A stretch of DNA of 64,000 nucleotides from Cohnella lubricantis. Its GTDB lineage: Bacteria > Bacillota > Bacilli > Paenibacillales > Paenibacillaceae. The stretch lies in NCBI RefSeq assembly GCF_014212015.1, contig NZ_JACJVN010000051.1, forward strand, positions 1 to 64,000, in the 5' to 3' direction. How positions within the stretch are numbered: the first letter of the stretch is position 1; the number at the start of each line of letters is the position of its first letter. This document shows, piece after piece, positions 16,590 to 24,589 of the stretch. The notes under the pieces are model-generated. The model saw only the letters and a program-made list of their open reading frames with translations. It searched no databases and was not told the origin of the DNA. A program made the translations under genes and the position numbers.

Positions 16590-17411
16590 CTACCGCACGA
16601 TCCGGATCATCTGCACGACGGGGCGGCTGTCGCCGCGCAGCTTCATCTCCCGGCTCCGAAGCTGAGATGAGCCGTCGCCGTCCAGGAAGATGCCGTCCGC
16701 CAGACTCCCCGGCGCGATCGTCTCCACGATCGCCGCGCGAAAATCAGCCAGCATCCCCATCGAGCTGCTGACCACAAGATAAACATTGCCCTCGCGATCG
16801 TAGACGGCGGCCGAACGCAGCCTGCGATCATACGGATACGGCGCGTTCTCCGCAGCCGCCTGCTCCTCCCACGACACGTCGCGGCCAAGGCTCATGCTGA
16901 TGCCGCCTTGTGCCCAATAGTTCGCGCGATCCGTCACGTCCAGTTCAGACGCCTGACGCACGACTTGCACGCTCAGCCGGTCCGCCGAGCCGTCCCACAC
17001 TAACGTGCCTCGCGCGTACTTCGCATTTTCCCAGCCGGATCCGTATCCGCCCGCTTCTCCATTCGCCGGCCGGTCATTGACGACAGCCATGCTGAGCAAG
17101 TCCTCATGATAGAAGAAACCTCCGTTGACGCCATAGAAGGGAGACAGCGTAACGTTCTGATGAACCGCTTCAAGCGACAGATTGGAAGGCCTTGTCTTCA
17201 AATAATGAATCGTCATGCCGTTGGAGGCCAACGCGGTTCCATAGGTATAGTCGAAAGGCATATCCAGTTCGGGATCTGGCGCCGGCGCAGGTTCCTTGTT
17301 CATGAATAGGAGTGCAGTCGAGCCGATACACAGCAGGAAGAACAACGCCGCAAGTACGGCGAGGGTTGGTCTGGCAGGGATTCGGATGTTGGGAAGCGAA
17401 ATTCGTCTCAA
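16590..17411 (-). CDS. Membrane-anchored phosphodiester glycosidase-family protein (NAGPA/DUF2233)
   Basis: The 273-residue protein has an N-terminal membrane anchor (PTLAVLAALFFLLCIGSTALLF) and an extracytoplasmic domain. That domain contains the family features VNGGFFYHEDLLSMAVVNDRPANGE, YWAQGGISMSL and GIFLDGDGSSQLRS, the latter with a conserved Asp-rich loop. Family members remove N-acetylglucosamine from phosphodiester-linked cell-surface glycans or act on cell-wall phosphodiesters. The substrate here is not known. The neighbouring gene is divergent, and array A adjoins its 3' end. Confidence 0.82.
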   Translation of the reverse strand: MRRISLPNIRIPARPTLAVLAALFFLLCIGSTALLFMNKEPAPAPDPELDMPFDYTYGTALASNGMTIHYLKTRPSNLSLEAVHQNVTLSPFYGVNGGFFYHEDLLSMAVVNDRPANGEAGGYGSGWENAKYARGTLVWDGSADRLSVQVVRQASELDVTDRANYWAQGGISMSLGRDVSWEEQAAAENAPYPYDRRLRSAAVYDREGNVYLVVSSSMGMLADFRAAIVETIAPGSLADGIFLDGDGSSQLRSREMKLRGDSRPVVQMIRIVR

Positions 17412-17476
17412 GCGTTGAAGTCTCCTTATTGGCTAATAACACCTGCTCTATTATAACGTGTCATGGAGGGACAAAG

Positions 17477-17974
17477 TTGGATATTGTTCGTTACGCGGAA
17501 GGCGCTGCTATCGGAACCGCGGTGCATAAGTTGTTCTCGGAGCAGAAGGCGTTATTGGAGTCCATTCTGCCGGGGGCGGATATTCAGCATGTGGGAAGCA
17601 CCGCCGTTCCGAACAGCTTGACGAAGGGTGACTTGGACATTCAAATTCGTGTGCAACCGGAGATGTTCGAGCAGGCTATTCTCGCGCTGTCCGAACTCTA
17701 CGAGAGCAACGAAGGGAGCGTGCAGACGGCGGAATTCCGAGCGTTCAAGGACGATTCGGCAGTGCCTCCGCTTGGGATTCAGCTGACCGTGGTGAATTCC
17801 GAATTCGACTTCTTCTGGAAGTTCCGGGACGTGCTGCGGGGCAATGATAACTATCGGCGGAAGTACGATGCGTTGAAGAAGCGCTTCGAAGGGCAAGACA
17901 TGGAGTCCTACCGCGAGGCAAAAAATGTGTTTTTCGAATGGCTGATGCAGACGCCTGAGTTCGAGAAGCTGTGA
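17477..17974 (+). CDS. GrpB-family protein (nucleotidyltransferase-like fold)
   Basis: The product of about 166 residues starts LDIVRYAEGAAIGTAVHKLF and carries the GrpB/UPF0157 signature HVGSTAVPNSLTKGDLDIQIRV, a nucleotidyltransferase-like motif with the GDLDI acidic residues. It ends with the family-typical YREAKNVFFEWLM. The start chosen is TTG at 17477 behind GGAGGG (6 nt), because an upstream extension of the frame would run into the divergent gene before 17411. The biochemical role of GrpB proteins is not established. The gene is monocistronic and followed at once by array B. Confidence 0.85.
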   Translation: MDIVRYAEGAAIGTAVHKLFSEQKALLESILPGADIQHVGSTAVPNSLTKGDLDIQIRVQPEMFEQAILALSELYESNEGSVQTAEFRAFKDDSAVPPLGIQLTVVNSEFDFFWKFRDVLRGNDNYRRKYDALKKRFEGQDMESYREAKNVFFEWLMQTPEFEKL

Positions 17975-18615
17975 CGCAACCCGGCTTGGACCGGTTACTG
18001 CGCTCATCTGCGCTCTTTAGCCCCATGCAACCCGGCTTGGGCCGGTTACAGCGCTCACCTGCGCTCTCCCGCCCCATGTAACCCGGCTTGGACCGGTTAC
18101 AGCGCTCATCTGCGCTCTCCCGCCCCATGTAACCCGGCTTGGACCGGTTACAGCGCTCACCTGCGCTCTTTAGCCCCATGTAACCCGGCTTGGACCGGTT
18201 ACAGCGCTCACCTGCGCTCTCCCGCCCCATGCAACCCGGCTTGGACCGGTTACAGCGCTCACCTGTGTTCTCCCGCCCCATGTAACCCGGGTTGGACCGG
18301 TTACAGCGCTCACCTGCGCTCTCCCGCCCCATGTAACCCGGCTTGGACCGGTTACAGCGCTCACCTGCGCTCTCCCGCCCCATGTAACCCGGCTTGGACC
18401 GGTTACAGCGCTCACCTGCGCTCTCCCGCCCCATGTAACCCGGCTTGGACCGGTTACAGCGCTCACCTGCGCTCTCCCGCCCCATGTAACCCGGCTTGGA
18501 CCGGTTACAGCGCTCACCTGTGCTCTCCCGCCCCATGTAACCCGGCTTGGACCGGTTACAGAGCTCACCTGCGCTCTCCCGCCCCATGTAACCCGGCTTG
18601 GACCGGTTACATGTG
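17975..18615 (+). repeat. 51-bp-period dyad array B (thirteen copies)
   Basis: AACCCGGCTTGGACCGGTTA recurs thirteen times from 17978 to 18590, always 51 bp apart. Its arms TGTAACC and GGTTACA form the dyad. Spacers (GCGCTCACCTGCGCTCTCCCG-type) are nearly identical between copies, so the array grew by recent tandem duplication. It lies between two convergent genes. As 51 is a multiple of three, long frames run through it, but I regard them as artefacts. The 232 bp from 18616 to 18847 hold nothing recognised. Confidence 0.92.
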
Positions 18616-18847
18616 GAGCGACGTGCATTCGCCCTCCACAAGCCTTCCATCGAGAGCTTACGGAGCCCCCGAACGTGAGACTCGCTCATTCGCTCTCTTC
18701 TTATTGCGAATGTGGAAGGAGCGAGAACGATGAACCGACGCGGTCGAGCTCCCGCAGCGACCTGCACGCAAGCGATCAACTGATGCTCTCGCACGCGGAC
18801 AAGCAAATGGCCGGTCGCCGAACGCCCCGGCCATTCCCCTTAGCAGC

Positions 18848-19552
18848 TCACATAATCAATTCAGCAACCTGCGAGAGATGCGTCACGGCGTATGTTGGCT
18901 TGACGCCTGCCGGCAAGACGCTCCCGCTTCGATTGTAATAGCAGAAGTCGATTCCCGCCTGAACCGCCCCGCGGTAATCATCCTGGAGCGAGTCGCCGAT
19001 GAACAGCGTCTCTTCCCGGCTGGCGCCAAGCTCCCTCAACGCTTGCTGGAATATTCTTGCGTCGGGCTTCCGAATCCCGATCTCGTCGGATACGATTACC
19101 GAGTGGAAGCGATCGGCGATTCGCCCCGCCTGAAGCCGGCCGCGCTGCGCTTCCCCGATTCCGTTGCTGACGATCCCGAGCGCGTAATCGCCGGCTAGCT
19201 TGGACAGCAGATGTTCTGCGCCATCCTCGAAGATGCTCGAGCCGCAGAAGTATTGCCAATAGGTCGCCGCGAGCCGTTCGTGCAGATGCTCTTCGGTCCC
19301 CGCAAGCGCGTCCCGGAAGGAGAACTTCAGCACGTCCGGCATCGACTTCACGCTGCCTCCGCCGACGAAGTCGAACCAATGCCGAGCGTTATGCTCCGTG
19401 TAGGCCTGCCAGAACGAGCTCCAGCCAGCCGGGTCGTCTTCGAACAAGTCATGATCCTTGCACGTCCGCTTCATCGACTCCAATTCGGACGCCGAATAGT
19501 TAAGTAGCGTGTTGTCAAGGTCGAATAATACTGCTTTGTAGATTCGTGCCAT
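18848..19552 (-). CDS. HAD-superfamily hydrolase, YjjG-type nucleotidase
   Basis: The 234-residue protein has HAD motif I at the start (VLFDLDNTLLNYS) and motif II (GIVSNG). The motif III lysine region (SDEIGIRKPDARIF) and motif IV (FIGDSLQDDYRGAVQAG) follow. This pattern, with KPDARIF and the GDSLQDD loop, matches YjjG-like house-cleaning 5'-nucleotidases that act on pyrimidine nucleotides. The start at 19552 is preferred to a TTG at 19579 because GGAGGAG lies between them and the fold begins directly after MARIYK. The gene stands alone, convergent with array B. Confidence 0.88.
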   Translation of the reverse strand: MARIYKAVLFDLDNTLLNYSASELESMKRTCKDHDLFEDDPAGWSSFWQAYTEHNARHWFDFVGGGSVKSMPDVLKFSFRDALAGTEEHLHERLAATYWQYFCGSSIFEDGAEHLLSKLAGDYALGIVSNGIGEAQRGRLQAGRIADRFHSVIVSDEIGIRKPDARIFQQALRELGASREETLFIGDSLQDDYRGAVQAGIDFCYYNRSGSVLPAGVKPTYAVTHLSQVAELIM

Positions 19553-19681
19553 CCTTAGACTTTCTTCTCCTCCCGTCAAGAGCCTAATTCACATTCACAT
19601 CCACATTCTACCACACCACTAGCAGACATCTCCGCTGCATCTTCTTCCCCCCGCCCAGCGGCGGCTCGCCTCCAACCCAAG

Positions 19682-19722
19682 GAAGCCGAGCTGCGGAATA
19701 GCACCCGCAAGCCCGGCTTCCT
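19682..19722 (-). terminator. Hairpin downstream of the GH105 operon
   Basis: GGAAGCCG and CGGCTTCC flank an inner GCGG/CCGC stem, giving a long imperfect hairpin between the end of the GH105 gene and the next gene start. The following sequence (TTGGGTTGG on the minus strand) is only mildly T-rich. Confidence 0.55.
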
Positions 19723-19780
19723 CATCCAATTCAAATAACTGGACCATATTCCCGCTTCTCCACGTTATTTGATCTAATCG

Positions 19781-20893
19781 CTAGACCAAATCCCGCATCT
19801 CCACGCTGGCCATCACGAACGCGCCGACGCCGTGCAGATCGTTGCGGCTGGTCGGCCGGGTGACATAGTTCTCGTAGTCGCCCGCCGAGGTGCCGATGCA
19901 GATGTTCGGCAGCGTGAACGCCACCTCCCCGCTCGCCGCAGCGATCGCATCCGTCAATCCGCGGTAGCCGAGACGCGCGGCCTCCAGACACTCGCCGCCC
20001 GCAATGCCTTGCTTGACCCCCTTGGCCAGCGCGTAGACGAACAAGCTCGAACAGGACGTCTCCAGCCAATTGTCCGGCAGCGTTCCCTTGTCTACAACCT
20101 GGTGCCACAAGCCGCTCTTCCCATCCTGATAACGGACAATCGCCCTCAGGAATTCCCGCTGCGCCTCCTCCAGCTCCGAACGCTGCCCCGGGCCCATATT
20201 GTCCGGCAGCAGCTCAAGCATGTGCGCGAGCGCCAGCCCGTACCAGCCGAGCGATCTTCCCCAGAACTCGGGCGAGCAGCCGGTCTGCGCATTCGCCCAA
20301 GACATGCGCCGGCTCTCGTCCCAGGCGTGATACAGCAGCCCGGTTCGAGGATCGCGCATATGCCGGCGCATCAGCTTCGCCTGGTGCAGCGCCGTCGCAG
20401 CCAGCTCTGCGTCTCCATACATGCGCGCGTACTTCAAGGCGAACACGCCGCCCATGTACAACCCGTCCAGCCACATCTGATATGGATACTTATCCTTGTG
20501 CCAGAATCCGCCCTCGCTCGTCCGGTTCAGCGTGCCGAACAGCGCCCTCAGCTTGCCGGCGGCCGCGCGATACTTGGCGAGGCCCGTCCGTTCATGCAGC
20601 CGGAACAGCAGCAGTCCCGCCTGAACGGCGTCCAGCTCGTCCCGAGCAAAGTGGAAGTTACCGAAGTCGTCCACCAAGCCGTCGACATACCCCCGAATGT
20701 AATCGTCGTAGCGGTCTTCCCGCACGACCCCCCACAGCTGCTCCATCCCGCACAGGAACACGCCTTGATGGTAATGCCAGCGATGCGCGGGAGGCAGCTC
20801 CCCAGGCGCATAGTCTCGCATCAAGGCATCGCAGGCGGCTCGCGCCCATTCAATCGGCGTGCTTGCATTCTTCGCCGTGTATTCTCTCTCCAT
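19781..20893 (-). CDS. GH105 unsaturated rhamnogalacturonyl hydrolase (YteR/YesR-like)
   Basis: The 370-residue protein is an (alpha/alpha)6-barrel glycosidase of the type that removes the unsaturated galacturonyl end from pectin lyase products. Visible family features are HYHQGVFLCGMEQLW, KYPYQMWLDGLYMGGVFALKYA (with the catalytic Asp), SPEFWGRSLGWYGLALAHML and NWLETSCSSLFVYAL. There is no signal peptide, so it acts on imported oligosaccharides in the cytoplasm. The ATG at 20893 follows GGAGG by 8 nt; longer versions would overlap the permease gene. It is the last gene of the transporter operon, and that places the operon in pectin (rhamnogalacturonan) use. Confidence 0.92.
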   Translation of the reverse strand: MEREYTAKNASTPIEWARAACDALMRDYAPGELPPAHRWHYHQGVFLCGMEQLWGVVREDRYDDYIRGYVDGLVDDFGNFHFARDELDAVQAGLLLFRLHERTGLAKYRAAAGKLRALFGTLNRTSEGGFWHKDKYPYQMWLDGLYMGGVFALKYARMYGDAELAATALHQAKLMRRHMRDPRTGLLYHAWDESRRMSWANAQTGCSPEFWGRSLGWYGLALAHMLELLPDNMGPGQRSELEEAQREFLRAIVRYQDGKSGLWHQVVDKGTLPDNWLETSCSSLFVYALAKGVKQGIAGGECLEAARLGYRGLTDAIAAASGEVAFTLPNICIGTSAGDYENYVTRPTSRNDLHGVGAFVMASVEMRDLV

Positions 20894-20931
20894 CTCCAAT
20901 ACCTCCACCTTCCACTCCGGCAGACTGGCTG

Positions 20932-21807
20932 TCAGCCCTTCACCGAGCCGAGCAGCGCGCCCTTGGCGAAGTGCTTCTGCAAGAACGGATAGACGAGCAG
21001 AATGGGCAGCGTGGCGACGACAATAACCGCCATCTTCACCGCCTGATCCGGAGGCGGCACTGCCGAATCCAGATCCGAGCTGAACTCGAAGCCGCTGGCC
21101 AGCACGACGATCTGCCGGAGCAGCACTTGAATCGGCCACATCTTGCTATCGTTCAAATACAAGATCGCATTCAAGTACGTGTTCCAGTACGTGACCGCGT
21201 AGAAGAGCGAGATCGTCGCGATTGCCGGCATCGAGAGCGGCAGCACGATGCGGAACAGGATGCCGAAGTCGCTGCACCCATCGATTTTGGCCGACTCCTC
21301 CAGCCCCTCGGGGATGTTCTGGAAGAAGTTTTTTAAGATAATCATGTTGAAGGCATTGATCGTCAGCGGCAGCACCAGCGCTGCGTAGTTATCGATCAGA
21401 TGCAGCTCCTTAACGACGAGGAATGTCGGGATGAGCCCGCCGTTGAACAGCATCGTGAACACGACGAGGAACATGAGCGCCCGGCGTCCGTCCAGATCTC
21501 TGCGGGACAGGCCGTAGGCCATCATCGACGAGATCAGCATGCTGAACAGCGTTCCGAACACCGTGACGCCGATCGAGACCGCCATCGCCCGGAAGATCGT
21601 GGACGTGGAGAAGATGAATCGGTAAGCCTCCAAGCTCCAGTCCGTCGGTATCAGAATGAATCTGCGAACCGCCAATTCCGCGTTCGTCGTGAAGGAGCCC
21701 GCGAGAACATGAATAAACGGCAGCACGGTTATGAGGGCAATCAGCGTCAGCAGTCCGAAATTCACGATGCCGAAGACTCTGCCGCCGATCGTGCGATCCT
21801 CCACCAT
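20932..21807 (-). CDS. Sugar ABC transporter permease, LplC/YtcP type
   Basis: The 291-residue membrane protein has six predicted helices and the permease EAA loop ESAKIDGCSDFGILFRIVLPLSMP, which contacts the ATPase. FNGGLIPTFLVVKELHLIDN and the ending FLQKHFAKGALLGSVKG are typical of the LplC/YtcP subfamily. It forms the channel with the permease at 21832. No ATPase gene is in the cluster, so a shared MsmX-like ATPase elsewhere in the genome is expected. GAGGAGGG precedes the ATG. Confidence 0.92.
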   Translation of the reverse strand: MVEDRTIGGRVFGIVNFGLLTLIALITVLPFIHVLAGSFTTNAELAVRRFILIPTDWSLEAYRFIFSTSTIFRAMAVSIGVTVFGTLFSMLISSMMAYGLSRRDLDGRRALMFLVVFTMLFNGGLIPTFLVVKELHLIDNYAALVLPLTINAFNMIILKNFFQNIPEGLEESAKIDGCSDFGILFRIVLPLSMPAIATISLFYAVTYWNTYLNAILYLNDSKMWPIQVLLRQIVVLASGFEFSSDLDSAVPPPDQAVKMAVIVVATLPILLVYPFLQKHFAKGALLGSVKG

Positions 21808-21831
21808 CCGCTTCCCTCCTCTCTGTCTGTC

Positions 21832-22779
21832 TTAGTAGACGCCTTCTTCGCCCATTCGCTTCGCAAGCCGGTTCGCCAGCACGACCAGAACGAGGCCGAC
21901 GATCGATTTGAAGAAGCCGATGGCCGTGCTGTAGCTGAACTTCATCTGCTGCAGACCCGCCGTATATACGTACGTATCGATGATCTCCGCGACGCTGCGA
22001 TTCATCGAGTTCAGCAGCAGGTAGACATGCTCGAAGCCGAGCTCCAACACATCGCCGATCTTCAGAATGAGCAGGACGATAATAACGCTGCGGATCGCCG
22101 GAAGCGTGATATGCCAGATCTGGCGCAGTCTCCCCGCTCCATCCATTCTGGCTGCCTCATACAGCTGCGGGTCTATAGAAGCGATGGCCGCCAAGTAGAT
22201 GATCGTTCCCCAGCCGGCCTCCCGCCAGATCACCTGAATGATGTACATGGGACGGAACCACTCTGCGCTCAGCAGGAAGTTGACCTTCTGGAGCCCCAGG
22301 CTCGCCAGCAGTTCATTGATCATGCCGCCGTCCATCGTGAGCATAACATAGCTGATTGAGACGATAATGACCCATGACATGAAGTGCGGCAAGTAGATCA
22401 GCGTCTGGAAGAATCGCTTGAACAATTGAAGCCGAACTTCATTCAGCATGAGCGCCAGGATGATCGGAATCGGAAAGTAGAAGACGAGATTCATCCCGAA
22501 CAGAATGAGCGTATTCGTCAGAATGTTGACGAAGTCGGGCTCGGTGAACAGACGCTTGAAGTGCTCGAAGCCGACCCACTCGCTGCCCAGAATGCCGTCG
22601 AACGGCTTGTAATCTTGGAACGAGATGATCAGACCGTACATCGGTGCATATTTGAAAATAAGAAAATAAAGCAGGCCCGGCAGTATCATGACATACAGCC
22701 ACTTATTGCGAGCGAGCCGCTTGGATAACCGGCTCTGCGTCCCGTGGACCGGGCCCTGCCGGACGTTCGCTTCCCGCAT
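21832..22779 (-). CDS. Sugar ABC transporter permease, LplB/YteP type
   Basis: The 315-residue protein has an N-terminal basic stretch (SRLSKRLARNKW) and six helices. The LplB hallmarks MILPGLLYFLIFKYAPMYGLIISFQDYKPFDGILGS and the EAA loop EAARMDGAGRLRQIWHITLPAIR are both present. It pairs with the LplC-type permease 24 bp downstream. The close B. subtilis relatives YteP/YtcP import rhamnogalacturonan-derived oligosaccharides. GAGGAAG lies 6 nt before the ATG. A strong hairpin separates it from the binding-protein gene upstream. Confidence 0.92.
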   Translation of the reverse strand: MREANVRQGPVHGTQSRLSKRLARNKWLYVMILPGLLYFLIFKYAPMYGLIISFQDYKPFDGILGSEWVGFEHFKRLFTEPDFVNILTNTLILFGMNLVFYFPIPIILALMLNEVRLQLFKRFFQTLIYLPHFMSWVIIVSISYVMLTMDGGMINELLASLGLQKVNFLLSAEWFRPMYIIQVIWREAGWGTIIYLAAIASIDPQLYEAARMDGAGRLRQIWHITLPAIRSVIIVLLILKIGDVLELGFEHVYLLLNSMNRSVAEIIDTYVYTAGLQQMKFSYSTAIGFFKSIVGLVLVVLANRLAKRMGEEGVY

Positions 22780-22810
22780 GGCGATCTTCCTCTCTGTGCC
22801 CGCGTGAACC

Positions 22811-22839
22811 GGCAGGCCGCCTCAGGAAGGCCGCCTGCC
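22811..22839 (-). other. Intercistronic hairpin between binding protein and permease genes
   Basis: GGCAGGCCGCC and GGCCGCCTGCC pair with one mismatch and a 7-nt loop. There is no T-run, so it more likely stabilises the upstream binding-protein mRNA or partly reduces expression of the permeases, as is usual for binding-protein operons. Confidence 0.6.
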
Positions 22840-22853
22840 GTCAGCCGGTGCGC

Positions 22854-24407
22854 TTACTGCTTATAAGCCGCGTTGAACTCTTCGATGATCTTGTCTCCTC
22901 CGCGGCTCTTCCACTCCTCGACCGCCTTGTCGAAGCCGGCTTTATCCAGATTGCCGTAGATGTACTGGTAGGTCGCGTCCGTTATCAGGGTTTGCAGCTC
23001 CTGCCCTCTCTCCGTGAAGGTCTCGGAGTCGAGCGCGGTCGTCGGATCGTGAATCGCGATCTTCTCGTTCTCGATAATGAACTCTTCCGCGTGAATGCGC
23101 CCTTCCAGCGTGTTGTAGCTCTCGTACATGCCGTTCGTCTCCGCTTCGCCGATGACGCTGTCCTTATAGCCCTTCACTTCGCGCTCGACCAGGTCTTTGT
23201 CGTCCGACACCTTGGCCTTGCCGTCGACGACGGTGTAGTGCGTGCCCTCGATTCCCCAATACATCAGATTGGCGACTTCCGGCGTCATCATCTTGTCGAA
23301 GAACGCGAGCACCTTCTTCAGCTCCGCCTCATCCTTGATCGCCGACTTCGGGAACAGCAGCACATTGTTATACCCCGGGATCGCCCAGGTGGTCGCCTTG
23401 CCGTCCGGACCTTTAATTAACGCTTGGGTATCCAGCACGGCGGTCGGGACATTCTTGATCAAGTCCTTGTTCAGCGAATCGATATCCTGCATGGAGCCGA
23501 TATAGAGGCCGGCCTTGCCGCTCGTCAGCAGGTTAACCGAATCCGTCTTGCTCGTCGCGGCGAAGTCTTGATTCATTGCCTTCGCGTCGCGAATCTCCTT
23601 CATAATATCCATGGCGGCAACATATTGCGGGAACATGAATTCGGGCTGCAACTGGCCGTCCTTCTCCCCCCAGTTGTTCGGCGTGCCGAGCCAGGAGGCA
23701 AGCGTCTTGAACGCGCCGTAGATGAGATCGTTGCGGTCCGTCAGGCCGATCGTGTCGGGTTGGCCGTTGCCGTCCGGGTCGTTCTCGGTGAACGCCTTCG
23801 CCATCGCGACCACTTCGTCGACCGTCTCCGGCGCCTTCAAGTTCAGCTTGTCTGCCCAATCCTTGCGGTAGATCAGCCCCTGCCGGGCCAGCGGCCTGCC
23901 GATATACAGCGAGTACAGCTTGCCGTCTACCTTCGTATTGTCGAGTATTTGCGGCTTCAGCTTGCTCAGGTTAGGGAACTCGCTCAGGTAAGGGCCGATC
24001 TCCCAGAACTGCCCGTCGCGAATCGCTCCTTTCATCTGGACGAACGTGGCTTGATTCTTTAAATACGTCACATCGGGCAGCGATCCGGTAGCGAGCGTAG
24101 AAGCCAGCTTCTCCTCATAGGTGTCGGCCGGGAAGAATTGATAGGTCAGCTTCGTGTTGGTCAGCTTCTCCAGCTCTTTCTTGATCGTATCCGGCGGCGT
24201 CTCCGCCACATTAAGCGGGAGCATGATCGTAATCTCCGTCGGCTTCTCCTCCGATGGAGAAGGCGCTGCGGCCGAAGACTCCGGCGAAGACGAGCTTCCG
24301 CCTGCGGAAGGCTCCTCTTGCCCGTTGTTCTCCTTGCTCGCGCATCCTGCCAGCAACGCGGTTATCATCGCGGCGCTGAGCAGCAGCGGCAACCCTCTTC
24401 TTGACAT
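22854..24407 (-). CDS. Extracellular sugar-binding lipoprotein of the LplA/YtcQ type (first of two)
   Basis: The protein of ~517 residues is a lipoprotein (lipobox LLAGC, Cys ~22) followed by a Gly/Ser/Glu/Pro-rich linker and a large family 1-type binding domain. That domain includes GLIYRKDWADKLNLKAPETVDEVVAMAKAF and DPDGNGQPDTIGLTDRND. It should capture the oligosaccharide outside the membrane and deliver it to the two permeases. The ATG at 24407 is chosen because GGAGGT lies 7 nt before it, although in-frame ATGs occur at 24422 and 24413. It heads the operon with the permeases and GH105 and has a cre-like site just upstream. Confidence 0.9.
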   Translation of the reverse strand: MSRRGLPLLLSAAMITALLAGCASKENNGQEEPSAGGSSSSPESSAAAPSPSEEKPTEITIMLPLNVAETPPDTIKKELEKLTNTKLTYQFFPADTYEEKLASTLATGSLPDVTYLKNQATFVQMKGAIRDGQFWEIGPYLSEFPNLSKLKPQILDNTKVDGKLYSLYIGRPLARQGLIYRKDWADKLNLKAPETVDEVVAMAKAFTENDPDGNGQPDTIGLTDRNDLIYGAFKTLASWLGTPNNWGEKDGQLQPEFMFPQYVAAMDIMKEIRDAKAMNQDFAATSKTDSVNLLTSGKAGLYIGSMQDIDSLNKDLIKNVPTAVLDTQALIKGPDGKATTWAIPGYNNVLLFPKSAIKDEAELKKVLAFFDKMMTPEVANLMYWGIEGTHYTVVDGKAKVSDDKDLVEREVKGYKDSVIGEAETNGMYESYNTLEGRIHAEEFIIENEKIAIHDPTTALDSETFTERGQELQTLITDATYQYIYGNLDKAGFDKAVEEWKSRGGDKIIEEFNAAYKQ

Positions 24408-24432
24408 TCGCATGACCTCCATATAGTTGTGG

Positions 24433-24446
24433 TGAGAACGTATTCA
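24433..24446 (-). promoter_or_regulatory. Candidate CcpA cre site before the transporter operon
   Basis: On the minus strand TGAATACGTTCTCA matches the cre consensus TGWAANCGNTNWCA except at one position. It lies ~26 bp before the start codon, where binding would block transcription, consistent with carbon catabolite repression of a sugar operon. Confidence 0.5.
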
Positions 24447-24558
24447 ATCCACAGCATACGAGGCTGCCGGAATTACCGATATAATCATTCCGTTAGAACT
24501 CGCCCGCCGGCGGCCTATCTGAACAAATGATTATGAGGAGAATGTTGGGCTGCCAGAC

Positions 24559-24589
24559 AAAAAAAAAGGCGTCGGGGATGTCCCGACGC
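24559..24589 (-). terminator. Rho-independent terminator between the two binding-protein genes
   Basis: On the minus strand GCGTCGGG and CCCGACGC form a stem followed by a run of nine T residues. It immediately follows the stop of the upstream binding-protein gene, which shows that this gene is its own transcription unit. Confidence 0.9.

Noticed and set aside
17745-18806. A 353-residue minus-strand reading frame of 17-residue repeats (CNRSKPGYMGRESAGER)
   Set aside because: It arises because the 51-bp repeat unit is a multiple of three without stops. It runs antisense into the GrpB gene and has no credible start signal.
20893-21139. N-terminal extension of the GH105 frame to 21139
   Set aside because: The extra residues overlap the permease gene and lack likeness to the family; the ATG at 20893 has a good ribosome binding site.
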